The notes beneath the pieces were generated by a model. It was given only the letters and a program-made list of their open reading frames with translations. It was not told the DNA's origin and did no database searches. The position numbers and the translations under genes are program-made. Shown here one piece after another: positions 1 to 7,729 of a stretch of DNA of 35,658 bases. The DNA is from Caldivirga sp. UBA161 (GTDB lineage Archaea; Thermoproteota; Thermoprotei; Thermoproteales; Thermocladiaceae). Positions within the stretch are counted from its first letter, which is position 1. Each line of letters opens with the position of its first letter. The DNA lies in NCBI RefSeq assembly GCF_002506515.1, contig NZ_DAXS01000059.1:1-35658 (forward strand), in the 5' to 3' direction.

Positions 1-408
1 CTTCCTATATTAAATGGCAATAGCAACGAAGAAGGCAGAATATTATTTGGTGGAGTAAAGCACCTTGAAAAGAAATTTATATTTAAAGGAGAGGAACTAA
101 CAATCAATAAACCCTCCTTTATGCACCATAGAGAGTCCTATAAAGGAACCGTGTTCAACGTGATTAGCAAATTATCTATAGGTGACAAAACTATAGGTGC
201 CGTTTATAGCGCCACTCTCAACGCCATTGCCGGGAAGGATCTGTTGGGATTACCTAACGGTACCGTTACAACGGTTGATAGATTATATGCTTTTTTCAAT
301 GATGTATACGCAGAATATATAGGAGTATTGTTTGCTTATTATCATGTAAAACGCATGGGCTTAGCCATCTCGAAATTCACTTACGAATTTAATACTGGGA
401 TGTATTAG
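1..408 (+). CDS. Unrecognised protein, 5' end cut by the window edge
   Basis: The reading frame is open from base 1 without a stop and ends at a TAG at 406-408, so 135 residues of a longer protein are visible; the ATG at 121 is internal and need not be the start. The visible part is mixed alpha/beta in character, with a hydrophobic, aromatic-rich C-terminal third (AFFNDVYAEYIGVLFAYYHV) and no clear metal, nucleotide or catalytic motif. I do not recognise a family. Its arginines are mostly AGA or CGC rather than AGG, unlike the genes from 2246 onward, and it sits in a stretch full of gene debris, so it may be recently acquired. Confidence is for it being a real coding region, not for any function. 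Confidence 0.55.
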   Translation, partial: LPILNGNSNEEGRILFGGVKHLEKKFIFKGEELTINKPSFMHHRESYKGTVFNVISKLSIGDKTIGAVYSATLNAIAGKDLLGLPNGTVTTVDRLYAFFNDVYAEYIGVLFAYYHVKRMGLAISKFTYEFNTGMY

Positions 409-760
409 TGAATACACGCGACCGCTAAAGGATTTAACTGCAATACATATCATTTTAATGCATTACATGATCAATATCTGTTATCTTCTAGTTGAAAAAA
501 GTTCAGGATGAGGGCAGGCTTATCGAGTTCATGAGCTTCCTCGGCATGAAGGTGAGGGATAATATTATGTTGAGGCCATAGGGTTTTACTCGTATTATGA
601 TCCGAAACAGAACTAGATGGACCAGAACGAGACCGGCTCCCTCTCTAACTATAACATTATAAACCTGGTCTAATAAATTGGTTCCAGCAGCAGTTCTTCC
701 GACGCAAGAGATCTTTAATTTGAGAGTTTATCCTTCAGCTAAAGACGCTGTCCAATCTCT
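409..760. other. Non-coding stretch with gene debris
   Basis: No intact gene is visible in this stretch. A short open stretch at 492-581 (plus strand, 29 codons, TTG start) reads KKVQDEGRLIEFMSFLGMKV and then stops. It is followed by short pieces in other frames with coding-like composition near 586-672. This looks like a decayed gene rather than a functional small protein. It lies directly before the structured segment at 761-863, so it could be what is left of an inserted element's coding part, but no transposase motif can be read in it. Confidence 0.3.
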
Positions 761-863
761 GCCCCTCTCCCCGCCCTGAGGGGCAAGGTTTACCCTTGCT
801 TTATCACTTTTAACCTTAACGAGGGTTGAGGGGCGGAAGACCCCGCAAGGGCGAGGTAGTTCA
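761..863 (+). ncRNA. Orphan reRNA-like right end of an IS200/IS605 (TnpB) element
   Basis: This is a GC-rich island full of small stem-loops in an AT-rich setting. GCCCCTC/GAGGGGC pair at 761-784 (7 bp, loop of 10). CAAGG/CCTTG pair at 784-798. GCGG/CCGC pair at 833-846. The terminal CCCCGC-AAGG-GCGAGG stem at 841-856 has one mismatch. The segment ends in GTAGTTCAC at 855-863. From memory, the 3' ends of crenarchaeal TnpB elements, which are transcribed as the guide RNA of TnpB, have this order of hairpins and end in a CCCCGC...GCGGGG stem plus a TTCAC-like boundary. No tnpB gene is next to it. If the reading is right, the guide would start at 864, which is exactly the stop codon of the convergent membrane protein gene. 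It could instead be some other structured RNA or a MITE-like repeat. Confidence 0.45.
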
Positions 864-1160
864 CTAATATTGTACAGGTGATATTTTTCTCTTTGATAGG
901 AAAATAATTAATATTCCAGTAATTAAAGGAATGGAACCGATAATTATAAAACTCAATCCCGTGCCACTATATAATACCTTAAGGGAGACGTTGAACGTAT
1001 TTGCTACAGGAGTTACTGATGGAATTGAAATATTTGGAACGTCGCTCTGACCGTAGCTTTTGATAATTAAAAATGAGCCTGCAGTGAATAGGATGATAGC
1101 GGTAATAATTAGGATCCATCCCGTTCTTATCGCCTTGCTAGAATCTGTCATCTTATCCAT
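864..1160 (-). CDS. Small two-helix membrane protein, unknown
   Basis: A 98-residue protein with two hydrophobic helices (about residues 13-34 and 68-90), a loop of about 33 residues between them rich in Ser, Val and Asn, and a short basic tail (SKRKIS). It has a DUF-like small membrane protein look and no recognised family. The ATG at 1160 follows a weak AT-rich region but no convincing TATA box. The stop codon lies precisely at the end of the reRNA-like element at 761-863, so the C-terminus may have been set by that insertion. Codon use (AGA, AAA, ATT) differs from the main block of genes. Moderately sure that it is a real gene. Confidence 0.5.
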   Translation of the reverse strand: MDKMTDSSKAIRTGWILIITAIILFTAGSFLIIKSYGQSDVPNISIPSVTPVANTFNVSLKVLYSGTGLSFIIIGSIPLITGILIIFLSKRKISPVQY

Positions 1161-2245
1161 CCGTTTTACTTCTTAAAGTATAGTTATTAAAACTGACTGG
1201 CATATGATTTTATGCATCTCTTTTGCCTAATCCTTCTCTGAGGGTAACATGTTTTGTAATTTTAAATCTGACAACAACGTTTAATAATAATTGGCGTTAA
1301 AGAAGATAGTCTAGTGATCTATTCACGAGATAAACGATGCAATAGGGGCAAATCATTTCGAAATACACGTAATAAACGAGTATGAGGAGCAGTATTCCAG
1401 GTTTTAAATGTTTAAAGAAACTTGAGCAATTTACACATTACACAATATTCTCAATCTGAACAGTTTCCTGAATCCACCTACTTCCAGGTAAAGGTTTTTC
1501 AAGAGGCAGGGGAGTCTCTTGGCCCTTAGGAGCAACCCAAGCCTATACTACCCCGAGGAGGACATTGGGGGCAAGGCCTACGAATTTTGCGTACCTCAAG
1601 TTCCTGACCAGGATCGAGGAGGACGAGTTCATGAGACCTAGGGCCTTAGGCTCCTTGATCACAGCCTAAACGCCTCATCGGTTCGCCTCTCAGTCCCTCA
1701 AGGGCCAACTTCTTCAATCTCTATAACGATTTGTTTAATAGATTCTCCCAAGGTATTGGGGGAGAGTTAGAAGCCAGGTAAGCTTACTATCCCCATGGTA
1801 TAATCTCCCACTCCTCCTTAATCTATATTACCGTATTGTTCTCTACACTTTCGTTTTGTGTTCATTCATGGTCGAGTGTAGGGGCTTGGTCCTCAGCCAC
1901 CTGCCTGGGCTTAATGGTAGGTGAATCATGGAGACTTGTTGAGGGCAATGGCATGGGTCCTCCCATGTCTTGTTTATTGGTCCTCTTTACTAGATTACAT
2001 AGGGCTAAAACACCCCCATGTCAAACTCCCCACTAATCTAGAACTTACCCACCCTTAGAGTATTACTCCCATCAAGCGGGTAGGTTATTTTACAGTTGTG
2101 GATTGGGCTCAGCAGCCCCTCTACGAATCTAGTTAAACATAAATGAATATTAAAAGACTTCTATTAACGTGAAAAAGGCCGTGTCCTTGGATTGTAAATA
2201 CGCCTAATCCTAACTAATATTCATCCCTCATCCCTAAAGGGCAAG
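1161..2245. other. Gene desert of about 1.1 kb with decayed sequences and hairpins
   Basis: I see no intact gene here. It contains the coding remnant at 1472-1669 (listed separately), a hairpin at 1744-1764 (CTCCCAA, loop GGTA, TTGGGGGAG), and a small stem at 2105-2118 (GGGCT/AGCCC). A plus-strand open frame at 1836-2036 is rich in Cys, Trp and Ser, has no recognisable domain and looks like chance. Composition and the many broken frames suggest old mobile-element debris. The normal chromosome, with its typical codon use, resumes at the SelD-like gene at 2246. Confidence 0.4.
1472..1669 (+). pseudogene. Coding remnant without a start, unknown
   Basis: The frame is open from 1472 (after a TGA at 1469) to a TAA at 1667-1669, 65 codons with no ATG, GTG or TTG in a sensible place. 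The last half, from ARPTNFAYLKFLTRI to RPRALGSLITA, reads like real protein, with charged residues EEDEF in the middle and AGG arginines. The alternative frame over 1510-1570 also looks coding (NPSLYYPEEDIGG), which suggests a frameshift near 1568. It could be a fragment of a transposase or of another repeated crenarchaeal protein; I cannot name it. Confidence 0.3.
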
Positions 2246-3985
2246 TCACTCAATGGTGAAGTCTGGGAACTCACCCCTGTAGTTACTCCACTTAATGTCT
2301 AATCCCCTTATTTCAGCAATGTTAATGCTCCTCAATGACTCTATGAATGCCTTAATATTACCCTCCTCCCCCTCAACAATTATTAGGACTGAACCATCAT
2401 CATTATTCCTTGCAATTCCGGTTAAACCAAGGGATTTAGCGCTCCTCCTCACTAATGGCCTAAAGCCAACCCCCTGAACCTTCCCGGTAACAAGTATCTC
2501 AGCCCTCGTAAGCCTTGATGCAGTATTTTGCCTGGCAACACCCTGAAGAATATTGGAGGCTACTGTGAGTTTAGTGAGCATGCTCCTATCCTTAATGTAC
2601 TTGGCCACGTAGTCTGGGACTATTAACGTGCCTTCACCTTTACCTACGACTTCACCTATCACCATAGGCTTCAAGCCAGGTATCTTCCCTAATTCACTTA
2701 ATACATCATCAGCCAGTTTACTGGAAACCACCAATGCCACTGCACCATTTGTGCCTGCCGTGGCGTCTGAAATAATGTAATTTGATGCGGCAAATTCAGC
2801 AACCTCAGGGCTTATTAAGGGTATGTGGCTTAACTTAATCTTAACATTAGCTGCCTCGGCAAGTTCCTTAAAAACGAATATTCCTGGGCCACTAATGTCT
2901 ATTGTTGCAGCAATATGCTCATCACTGTTGAACCTCCGCCCGAATTCAGGTAGGTGGCTGTAAATTACCTTAGCAACATCAATATTAGGCTTAGCCATTT
3001 GATTCAAGGCATACTCCTTAATCTCTTCAAGCTCATCAATAGTCATAACCCCCCTCTCGAACTTATCGTATAACTCCTCATCAACATGAAGAGCAACGTA
3101 AGTCCCTATTATGCTTAATTCACCAAAGGGCCTGGTTACAATAATCTTAAAACCCTCCTTAACCTCACTGTAGAACATGGGTGGCTCTTTATCAAGTCTA
3201 CTAGCCACCGTGGAGCCTATGAGCAAGTAACCTAAATTAGGTTGCTCAACCTCATGTAGCCTCCCACCTAATTCATTAACATATGCCTTAACCTCATTAA
3301 ACAATTTATGATTATAGTCACCTGGAGCATCATACACTGGGTAGAATTCAAGATCCTTAAAAGCACCCTTAGAGAATAGGTCATTGAGGGCATTATTTAA
3401 TGCAACTGAGACCTGCCTACGGGAGGCTATTTCATCCATTGGGTCTATGATCTGTATGGTATCATTATTAACCAAGGTATAGGCATCATCCTTAGTTCTC
3501 GTCTTAATGAAGTCTAACACATGGATGCTGGCGTTAGGTTGAGTGCTCACTATACTATGCCCCTTACCTATCACTAACTCCCCATTCACCATAGCTAGCT
3601 CCCTGAATAACCTTATCATAATGTTGGCGAATGAATCCGGGTCACTGGCGTTACCTTGAAAAGCCTCAACAAGTAATATTAATGCGTCAGGGTTAAAGTC
3701 ATTAATAGTATTAATAGGTAACTTAGGTGAATCAACACTGGTTATAACCCTCATTAAGTCTAATTCACTACCCCTGAGGACTGCCACATCCTCACGTGGA
3801 GCTATTTTAATATTCAATCCACCCAATTCACTCTTCACAATAGATAATGCTGGGTAAAGTACGTTATATAGATCAACCTTAACTGAGCATCCCAATGCAA
3901 GTGACGTTAAGTTAACCCCTATTGAGGCGTATTTGCCAACATGCTTCAGGAATCTGCTCACCCTCTCCTCCTTACTAATCTTCAT
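2246..3985 (-). CDS. SelD-like (PurM/HypE-superfamily) protein fused to a C-terminal acylphosphatase domain
   Basis: About 579 residues. The body resembles selenophosphate synthetase (SelD). Residues near the N-terminus read LALGCSVKVDL, in the place of the SelD active-site loop GCGCK, so one cysteine and the lysine are kept and the second cysteine is valine. Later, ASRRQVSVALNNALNDLFSKG matches the SelD NALSD helix region and ATIDISGPGIF the TGFG region. The last 85-90 residues are a complete acylphosphatase domain with GKVQGVGFR (catalytic Arg) and ARNNDDGSV (catalytic Asn). A TATA-like tttaaattta at 4007-4016 touches the ATG at 4006, so for a leaderless mRNA I prefer the internal ATG at 3985. 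SelD makes selenophosphate from ATP and selenide; here the substrate is unknown and could be a sulfur species. A TusA-like gene is divergent. Crenarchaea are not known to make selenoproteins. Confidence 0.85.
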   Translation of the reverse strand: MKISKEERVSRFLKHVGKYASIGVNLTSLALGCSVKVDLYNVLYPALSIVKSELGGLNIKIAPREDVAVLRGSELDLMRVITSVDSPKLPINTINDFNPDALILLVEAFQGNASDPDSFANIMIRLFRELAMVNGELVIGKGHSIVSTQPNASIHVLDFIKTRTKDDAYTLVNNDTIQIIDPMDEIASRRQVSVALNNALNDLFSKGAFKDLEFYPVYDAPGDYNHKLFNEVKAYVNELGGRLHEVEQPNLGYLLIGSTVASRLDKEPPMFYSEVKEGFKIIVTRPFGELSIIGTYVALHVDEELYDKFERGVMTIDELEEIKEYALNQMAKPNIDVAKVIYSHLPEFGRRFNSDEHIAATIDISGPGIFVFKELAEAANVKIKLSHIPLISPEVAEFAASNYIISDATAGTNGAVALVVSSKLADDVLSELGKIPGLKPMVIGEVVGKGEGTLIVPDYVAKYIKDRSMLTKLTVASNILQGVARQNTASRLTRAEILVTGKVQGVGFRPLVRRSAKSLGLTGIARNNDDGSVLIIVEGEEGNIKAFIESLRSINIAEIRGLDIKWSNYRGEFPDFTIE

Positions 3986-4006
3986 CAGCATCAGTGGTTC
4001 CTGCAT

Positions 4007-4084
4007 TAAATTTAAAGGAATGATTATGCTGCATTTTATGCTTAGTTATTTCACATCTAAAAAGAAATCAACACGGCCTCTACT
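4007..4084. promoter_or_regulatory. Divergent promoter region between the SelD-like and TusA-like genes
   Basis: Two TATA-like elements point outward. On the minus strand, tttaaattta (4007-4016) is centred 27 bases before the internal ATG at 3985 of the SelD-like gene. On the plus strand, ctaaaaaga (4057-4065) is centred 25 bases before the tusA-like ATG at 4085. Both spacings fit leaderless transcription as is usual in Thermoproteales. The two genes could be co-regulated from this 78-base spacer, but no operator repeat is obvious. Confidence 0.5.
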
Positions 4085-4315
4085 ATGAGTGCCCAGTATG
4101 AGATAAATGTTAGTGGCATGAGTTGTCCAACACCATTGAATGTAGTGGCAAGGGAACTGGTTAAGGTACCGATTGGATCAAGGTTTGCGATAAAGACTGA
4201 TGACTACGTGTGCTATATGATGCTTCTAAGATTCTTGAAAATACTGGGGGAGTCTGTGGAAAGTAATATTGAGCAGAATAACTCCTATACAATTATTGCA
4301 GTCAGGAATACTTAA
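4085..4315 (+). CDS. TusA/SirA-like sulfur carrier protein
   Basis: A 76-residue protein of the TusA (SirA/YeeD) family: beta-strand, then GMSCPTPLN with the CPxP motif whose Cys14 carries persulfide in characterised members, then the helix and the final strand NNSYTIIAV. The length matches the family (about 75-80). In bacteria and Sulfolobales, TusA passes sulfane sulfur to tRNA thiolation, molybdopterin synthesis or dissimilatory sulfur oxidation. The gene has its own TATA box and is divergent from the SelD-like/acylphosphatase fusion, which suggests a persulfide or selenopersulfide donor for that enzyme. A DsrE-like protein is encoded at 11277, but not close enough to call an operon. Confidence 0.85.
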   Translation: MSAQYEINVSGMSCPTPLNVVARELVKVPIGSRFAIKTDDYVCYMMLLRFLKILGESVESNIEQNNSYTIIAVRNT

Positions 4316-4390
4316 GGTGGAATAAAAATACAGTGGTTCATTAATTTAACGACGGTATATTTTTTAACTACGCGGCTTAGTTTAGAGGCT

Positions 4391-5200
4391 ATGATTAGGC
4401 TTAGGGAAGGTAACTCTGAGGCCGTTATTTATGAAAGGGGGGCTTACCTATACTCATGGAGTATTGGGGGGAGGGACATCATTCTGAAGGGTAATCTTGA
4501 TGCACCAACTAGGGGAGGTATGGCCGTATTAATACCATATGCCAATAGGGTGAAGGGGGCTGAGTACGTGTTTAATGGTGTTAAGTATATGTTGCCTGTT
4601 AAGTGGTGGCCGCCTAGGGAGGATCATGCAATCCATGGCCTAGTCCTCGATAAGGACTTCATAGTGAAGGAATCAACAGTCAACTCAGTGCTGCTTAACT
4701 ATGTGCTTAGGCATAGTGGTTACCCAACAATACTAGATATACTGGTTAAGTATGAGCTTAGTAGTGATGCATTAAGGGTGAGCTTCACCATAAGGAATAT
4801 TGGATCCTCTGAGGCGCCGCTCACAGTTGGTGCTCATCCTTACTTCCTAGTATCCAGTGACTGGAATATAAGGGCTGGTGGTGAATCATATCAATGTGAT
4901 GCAGTGGAGAAGATACCCACAGGTAAGTTGATTAAGCGTGAATTAAGTAGGGGTGATTGGGATGACTGCTTCATTGTTGATGACCCAATTGAGTTGACGT
5001 CATCATATTCAGGAGTAGTAATGACCAGGGTTAACATGAAGTACCTCCAGGTCTACACCGGTATCCCTAATGCTGTTGCTGTTGAACCCATGAGTGGCGC
5101 ACCTGATGCATACCATAATGGAATGGGCCTCATAGTTATTAAGCCCAATGAGGCTAGGGAATTCTCCTTCACGGTTAAGGTAATTAGAATTCCTACTTGA
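4391..5200 (+). CDS. Aldose 1-epimerase (galactose mutarotase) family protein
   Basis: A 269-residue beta-sandwich protein of the GalM/aldose 1-epimerase family. Visible family marks are IPYANRVKGAEYVFNG near residues 48-63, AIHGLV with His82, VGAHPYF with His148, and the candidate general base Glu231 in VAVEPMSGAPDAY. In characterised members the two histidines and one glutamate interconvert the alpha and beta anomers of hexoses or phosphohexoses. The protein is shorter than bacterial GalM (about 340), as is common in the archaeal and YeaD-like branches, so the exact sugar is open. TATA box tttttaa (4361-4367) lies 27 bases before the ATG. It stands alone, between tusA-like and nreA. Confidence 0.87.
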   Translation: MIRLREGNSEAVIYERGAYLYSWSIGGRDIILKGNLDAPTRGGMAVLIPYANRVKGAEYVFNGVKYMLPVKWWPPREDHAIHGLVLDKDFIVKESTVNSVLLNYVLRHSGYPTILDILVKYELSSDALRVSFTIRNIGSSEAPLTVGAHPYFLVSSDWNIRAGGESYQCDAVEKIPTGKLIKRELSRGDWDDCFIVDDPIELTSSYSGVVMTRVNMKYLQVYTGIPNAVAVEPMSGAPDAYHNGMGLIVIKPNEAREFSFTVKVIRIPT

Positions 5201-5240
5201 AACGTTTTAAATACCCTTAACTACTATAGTTCAGGTCGCA

Positions 5241-6455
5241 GTGACTGGAATTAGGATAAGGCCTGAACTGTGCCTGGCGTGTAAGGGATACAGGAACCTA
5301 TGCGGATTACCCAAGTGCCCACTCCTGGAGAGGAGGGTTACGTTAAGTCGGGTTGAAAAGTATATTAATGGTAATGTTACTGGTTCCTCACCCCCATCAG
5401 TAGTAGTTGGTGAATATGGTTACCCTTCAGTAAGTGTTATGATTGGCATACCACCTAATGTGCATGGTGATGCAGCCTCCAGTTACGATAACCCAAGTGA
5501 ATGGTGGGGTAAATTAAGCTTATTCGATATTATTAGGCTTAGGTCATCAATGGTTGCTGCATTAACCACTGTTAAGGTTAATGATGTTGATAAGCTTCAT
5601 AATAATGAATTAGCATATGCATCAGTTTCAGAGAAGCCTGTGGACATGGAGGCGTTACTTAAGGGTAAGTTAAGTGAACTCGACATTAATGAATTACTAA
5701 CCCCCACACCACCCTCCGCGAGGGCGCTTAGGATTAAGATTAATGATAATCCCAGGGTGCCTAAGCCCATTGAGAGATTAATAAATGATGACGTGAAGGC
5801 TAATGACGCCGTTTGGGAGGCCTACAGGGCTGGAATTGGGGTTTACCCATTAGTAAGGGCATTATCAGTGGGTATGCTGGGCAGGAGGAGAAGCCGAAGG
5901 CTAGTACCCACCAGGTGGGCTATTACTGCAGTGGACTCAATTATAGGTAATAGGTTAAGGAGTAAAGTTGCACTAATGCCCGAGTTAAGCGAGGACTTAC
6001 TCTTCTACGGTGAGTACCTGGGTAATAGGTTCATGATAGTGCTTAGGCCTGGTGTATATAAGGCTAGGTGGATTGAATTATGGCACCCATCCTCAGCCTT
6101 AGTTTTAGGTAATGAGGCCGCAGTTCATGTGGTTGATGAGGATTACAGGGGTAGAGTCAGTAACATGGATGGTGGTTTCTATGCAGCTAGGTTATCTGCC
6201 CTGGAGTACCTTAGTAAGGTTGGTAAATCAGCCGAGGTGATAATATTTAGGGAGGTCCTCCCGGAATACTTTGTAACGGTTGGTAACTGGCATATTAGGG
6301 AGACTGTTAAGAGGGCCTTTGAGAATGGCCCAATTAGTAGGGGTGATGAGGTTTATGCGGCATTAATTGAGTTACTTAAAAGTAAAAGTATGATTAAATA
6401 CATGCCCAGTAGGCTTAATCGTATTACGGATTACATGGGTGTTAATCATGGTTAA
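5241..6455 (+). CDS. nreA: DNA repair protein NreA
   Basis: A 404-residue member of the archaeal NreA family, which in Haloferax is needed for resistance to mitomycin C and acts with PCNA. The N-terminal zinc-finger-like motif is present with Cys11, Cys14, Cys21 and Cys26 (ELCLACKGYRNLCGLPKC). The middle has the conserved GEYGYPSVSVMIGIPPN and WWGKLSLFDIIRLRSS blocks, and the end has LPEYFVTVGNWHIRE. The C-terminus reads LNRITDYMG, at best a degenerate PCNA-interacting peptide without the glutamine. GTG start at 5241; TATA gttttaaat (5208-5216) is about 29 bases upstream. The 3' end overlaps the next gene, a membrane FHA protein, so both are probably on one transcript. Confidence 0.93.
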   Translation: MTGIRIRPELCLACKGYRNLCGLPKCPLLERRVTLSRVEKYINGNVTGSSPPSVVVGEYGYPSVSVMIGIPPNVHGDAASSYDNPSEWWGKLSLFDIIRLRSSMVAALTTVKVNDVDKLHNNELAYASVSEKPVDMEALLKGKLSELDINELLTPTPPSARALRIKINDNPRVPKPIERLINDDVKANDAVWEAYRAGIGVYPLVRALSVGMLGRRRSRRLVPTRWAITAVDSIIGNRLRSKVALMPELSEDLLFYGEYLGNRFMIVLRPGVYKARWIELWHPSSALVLGNEAAVHVVDEDYRGRVSNMDGGFYAARLSALEYLSKVGKSAEVIIFREVLPEYFVTVGNWHIRETVKRAFENGPISRGDEVYAALIELLKSKSMIKYMPSRLNRITDYMGVNHG

Positions 6456-7149
6456 GGTTAATTTAATATCTGAGGCGGAGGCATTAATACTCCATAATAT
6501 ACCAGCTATAGTGCTTTTAATACTCATAGTCATGCTATACGATATCCTAGCTAAGTATATGTTCGGAATACCAATAGGTGCAGCCACTTCACTATCAATT
6601 CTACTATTCCTCCTACTGGTTTCAACAGCAATGGTTCTACTCACTAGGGTGTATGTTAGGGAGAGGATCATAACATGTAGAAGCGCCAACGAATTAGTGG
6701 GGGGTGTTACGGCGCTGCTATATATCTCAGTATACTCAGCCTTAACCTACCAATCACCCTACGCTGTGGTTGCAGCAATATTAATGGGTATTGCATTAGG
6801 CTTTGGGATATACATGACTATCCTAGTTGATGCATCAATATGCCAAAAAATACCGAGCATTAGGGTTAGCTTAATTGATCCGCAGCTTGAGTTTAATAAG
6901 GTCATACTGGTGAGGAATAGGGTTACTGTGGGGAGCAGTAAGGGCAGTGATGTGGTCCTGCCGGTTAAGGCGGCTGACTTATCCATTACGATAATTAACA
7001 ATAAAGGCAATGTTACTATTACAGGTAAGGGACTCATGATTGAGGATAAGGGTAAGCTTAGGAGTATTGACTCAGTAAACATAGGGTTAGGTGAATCCTA
7101 CGTCATATGGGTTAACAATGTTAGGGTTAAGTTAACTCGCCTAAGCTAA
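6448..7149 (+). CDS. Membrane protein with C-terminal FHA-like domain
   Basis: About 233 residues. Four hydrophobic helices (roughly residues 17-36, 43-67, 85-105 and 107-128) are followed by a cytoplasmic beta-rich domain from about residue 145. That domain starts like an FHA domain (VRNRVTVGSSKGSDVVLP) but lacks the phosphothreonine-reading SxxH and the NG turn of a canonical one, reading LSITIINNKGNV instead. It may therefore be an FHA fold that binds without phosphorylation. I start at ATG 6448, overlapping nreA by 8 bases; a GTG at 6439 is in frame too. It is followed by a canonical FHA protein and a convergent kinase gene. The role is inferred as a membrane partner in phospho-signalling. 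Confidence 0.75.
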   Translation: MVKVNLISEAEALILHNIPAIVLLILIVMLYDILAKYMFGIPIGAATSLSILLFLLLVSTAMVLLTRVYVRERIITCRSANELVGGVTALLYISVYSALTYQSPYAVVAAILMGIALGFGIYMTILVDASICQKIPSIRVSLIDPQLEFNKVILVRNRVTVGSSKGSDVVLPVKAADLSITIINNKGNVTITGKGLMIEDKGKLRSIDSVNIGLGESYVIWVNNVRVKLTRLS

Positions 7150-7228
7150 AAATCCATGGTTTAATCATGCTTAAGTGAGTGCACATTAGACTAAAAACAT
7201 ATAAACGCCCACTAGATTGAATGCTGCA

Positions 7229-7645
7229 ATGCATAATAATAAGGGTAATGCAACCCTTAACGTTAAGGATCTGGGGGCAGAGGCAACCAGCCATGTGGAG
7301 CAGAAGCCAGTGAAGAGAATTAGAATAACCTTCATAGAGTCAACAGTTGACTCACTTAAGAACACTGCAGTGGATCTTGATGTAGTATACTTCGATTCAA
7401 TAACCATAGGGAGGGCGCCAGACAACATAGTGGTTATCCCTGATATAACAGTCTCAAGGAAGCATGCAGTAATATCCAGGGACCCCAGTGGTTCAATAGT
7501 TTTAGTTGACTTAAACAGTAAGAATGGCACATACGTGTACAATAATGGTGCCTTCGAGCGTGTTAATAAGGTTGAATTAAAGGACGGGATAGTGTTAAGG
7601 TTAGGTATGTACACTATAATAAGGATAAATATGATTCAAGGATGA
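7229..7645 (+). CDS. Soluble FHA-domain protein
   Basis: 138 residues: an N-terminal tail of about 30 residues without structure signals, a short strand, then a complete FHA domain with Arg62 in IGRAPDN, SRKHAV (Ser76, His79) and LNSKNGTYV (Asn99-Gly100). These are the residues that read phosphothreonine in characterised FHA domains. A TTG at 7217 is in frame, but TATA acatataaa (7197-7205) is centred about 28 bases before the ATG at 7229, which decides the start. The neighbours are the membrane FHA protein upstream on the same strand and a membrane Ser/Thr kinase converging from the other side, which is the likely source of its phosphorylated partner. Its phospho-target is unknown. Confidence 0.88.
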   Translation: MHNNKGNATLNVKDLGAEATSHVEQKPVKRIRITFIESTVDSLKNTAVDLDVVYFDSITIGRAPDNIVVIPDITVSRKHAVISRDPSGSIVLVDLNSKNGTYVYNNGAFERVNKVELKDGIVLRLGMYTIIRINMIQG

Positions 7646-7729
7646 GATTAAACAACTATGACTACTTACTAATATCCTAATTGAATTAAGTGCAGGCATT
7701 TACTTAACTATGCGTACACATTGGGTGAA

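Noticed and set aside
1836..2036. Plus-strand frame of 66 codons in the left desert
   Set aside because: Rich in Cys, Trp, Ser and Met in no domain pattern, no promoter, in debris; looks like chance.
2246..4006. SelD-like plus SelA-like genes as evidence for selenocysteine use
   Set aside because: The SelD-like loop has lost one Cys, the SelA-like protein has the DgaE-type lysine motif, no in-frame TGA or SelB/tRNA-Sec is visible, and crenarchaea are not known to make selenoproteins.
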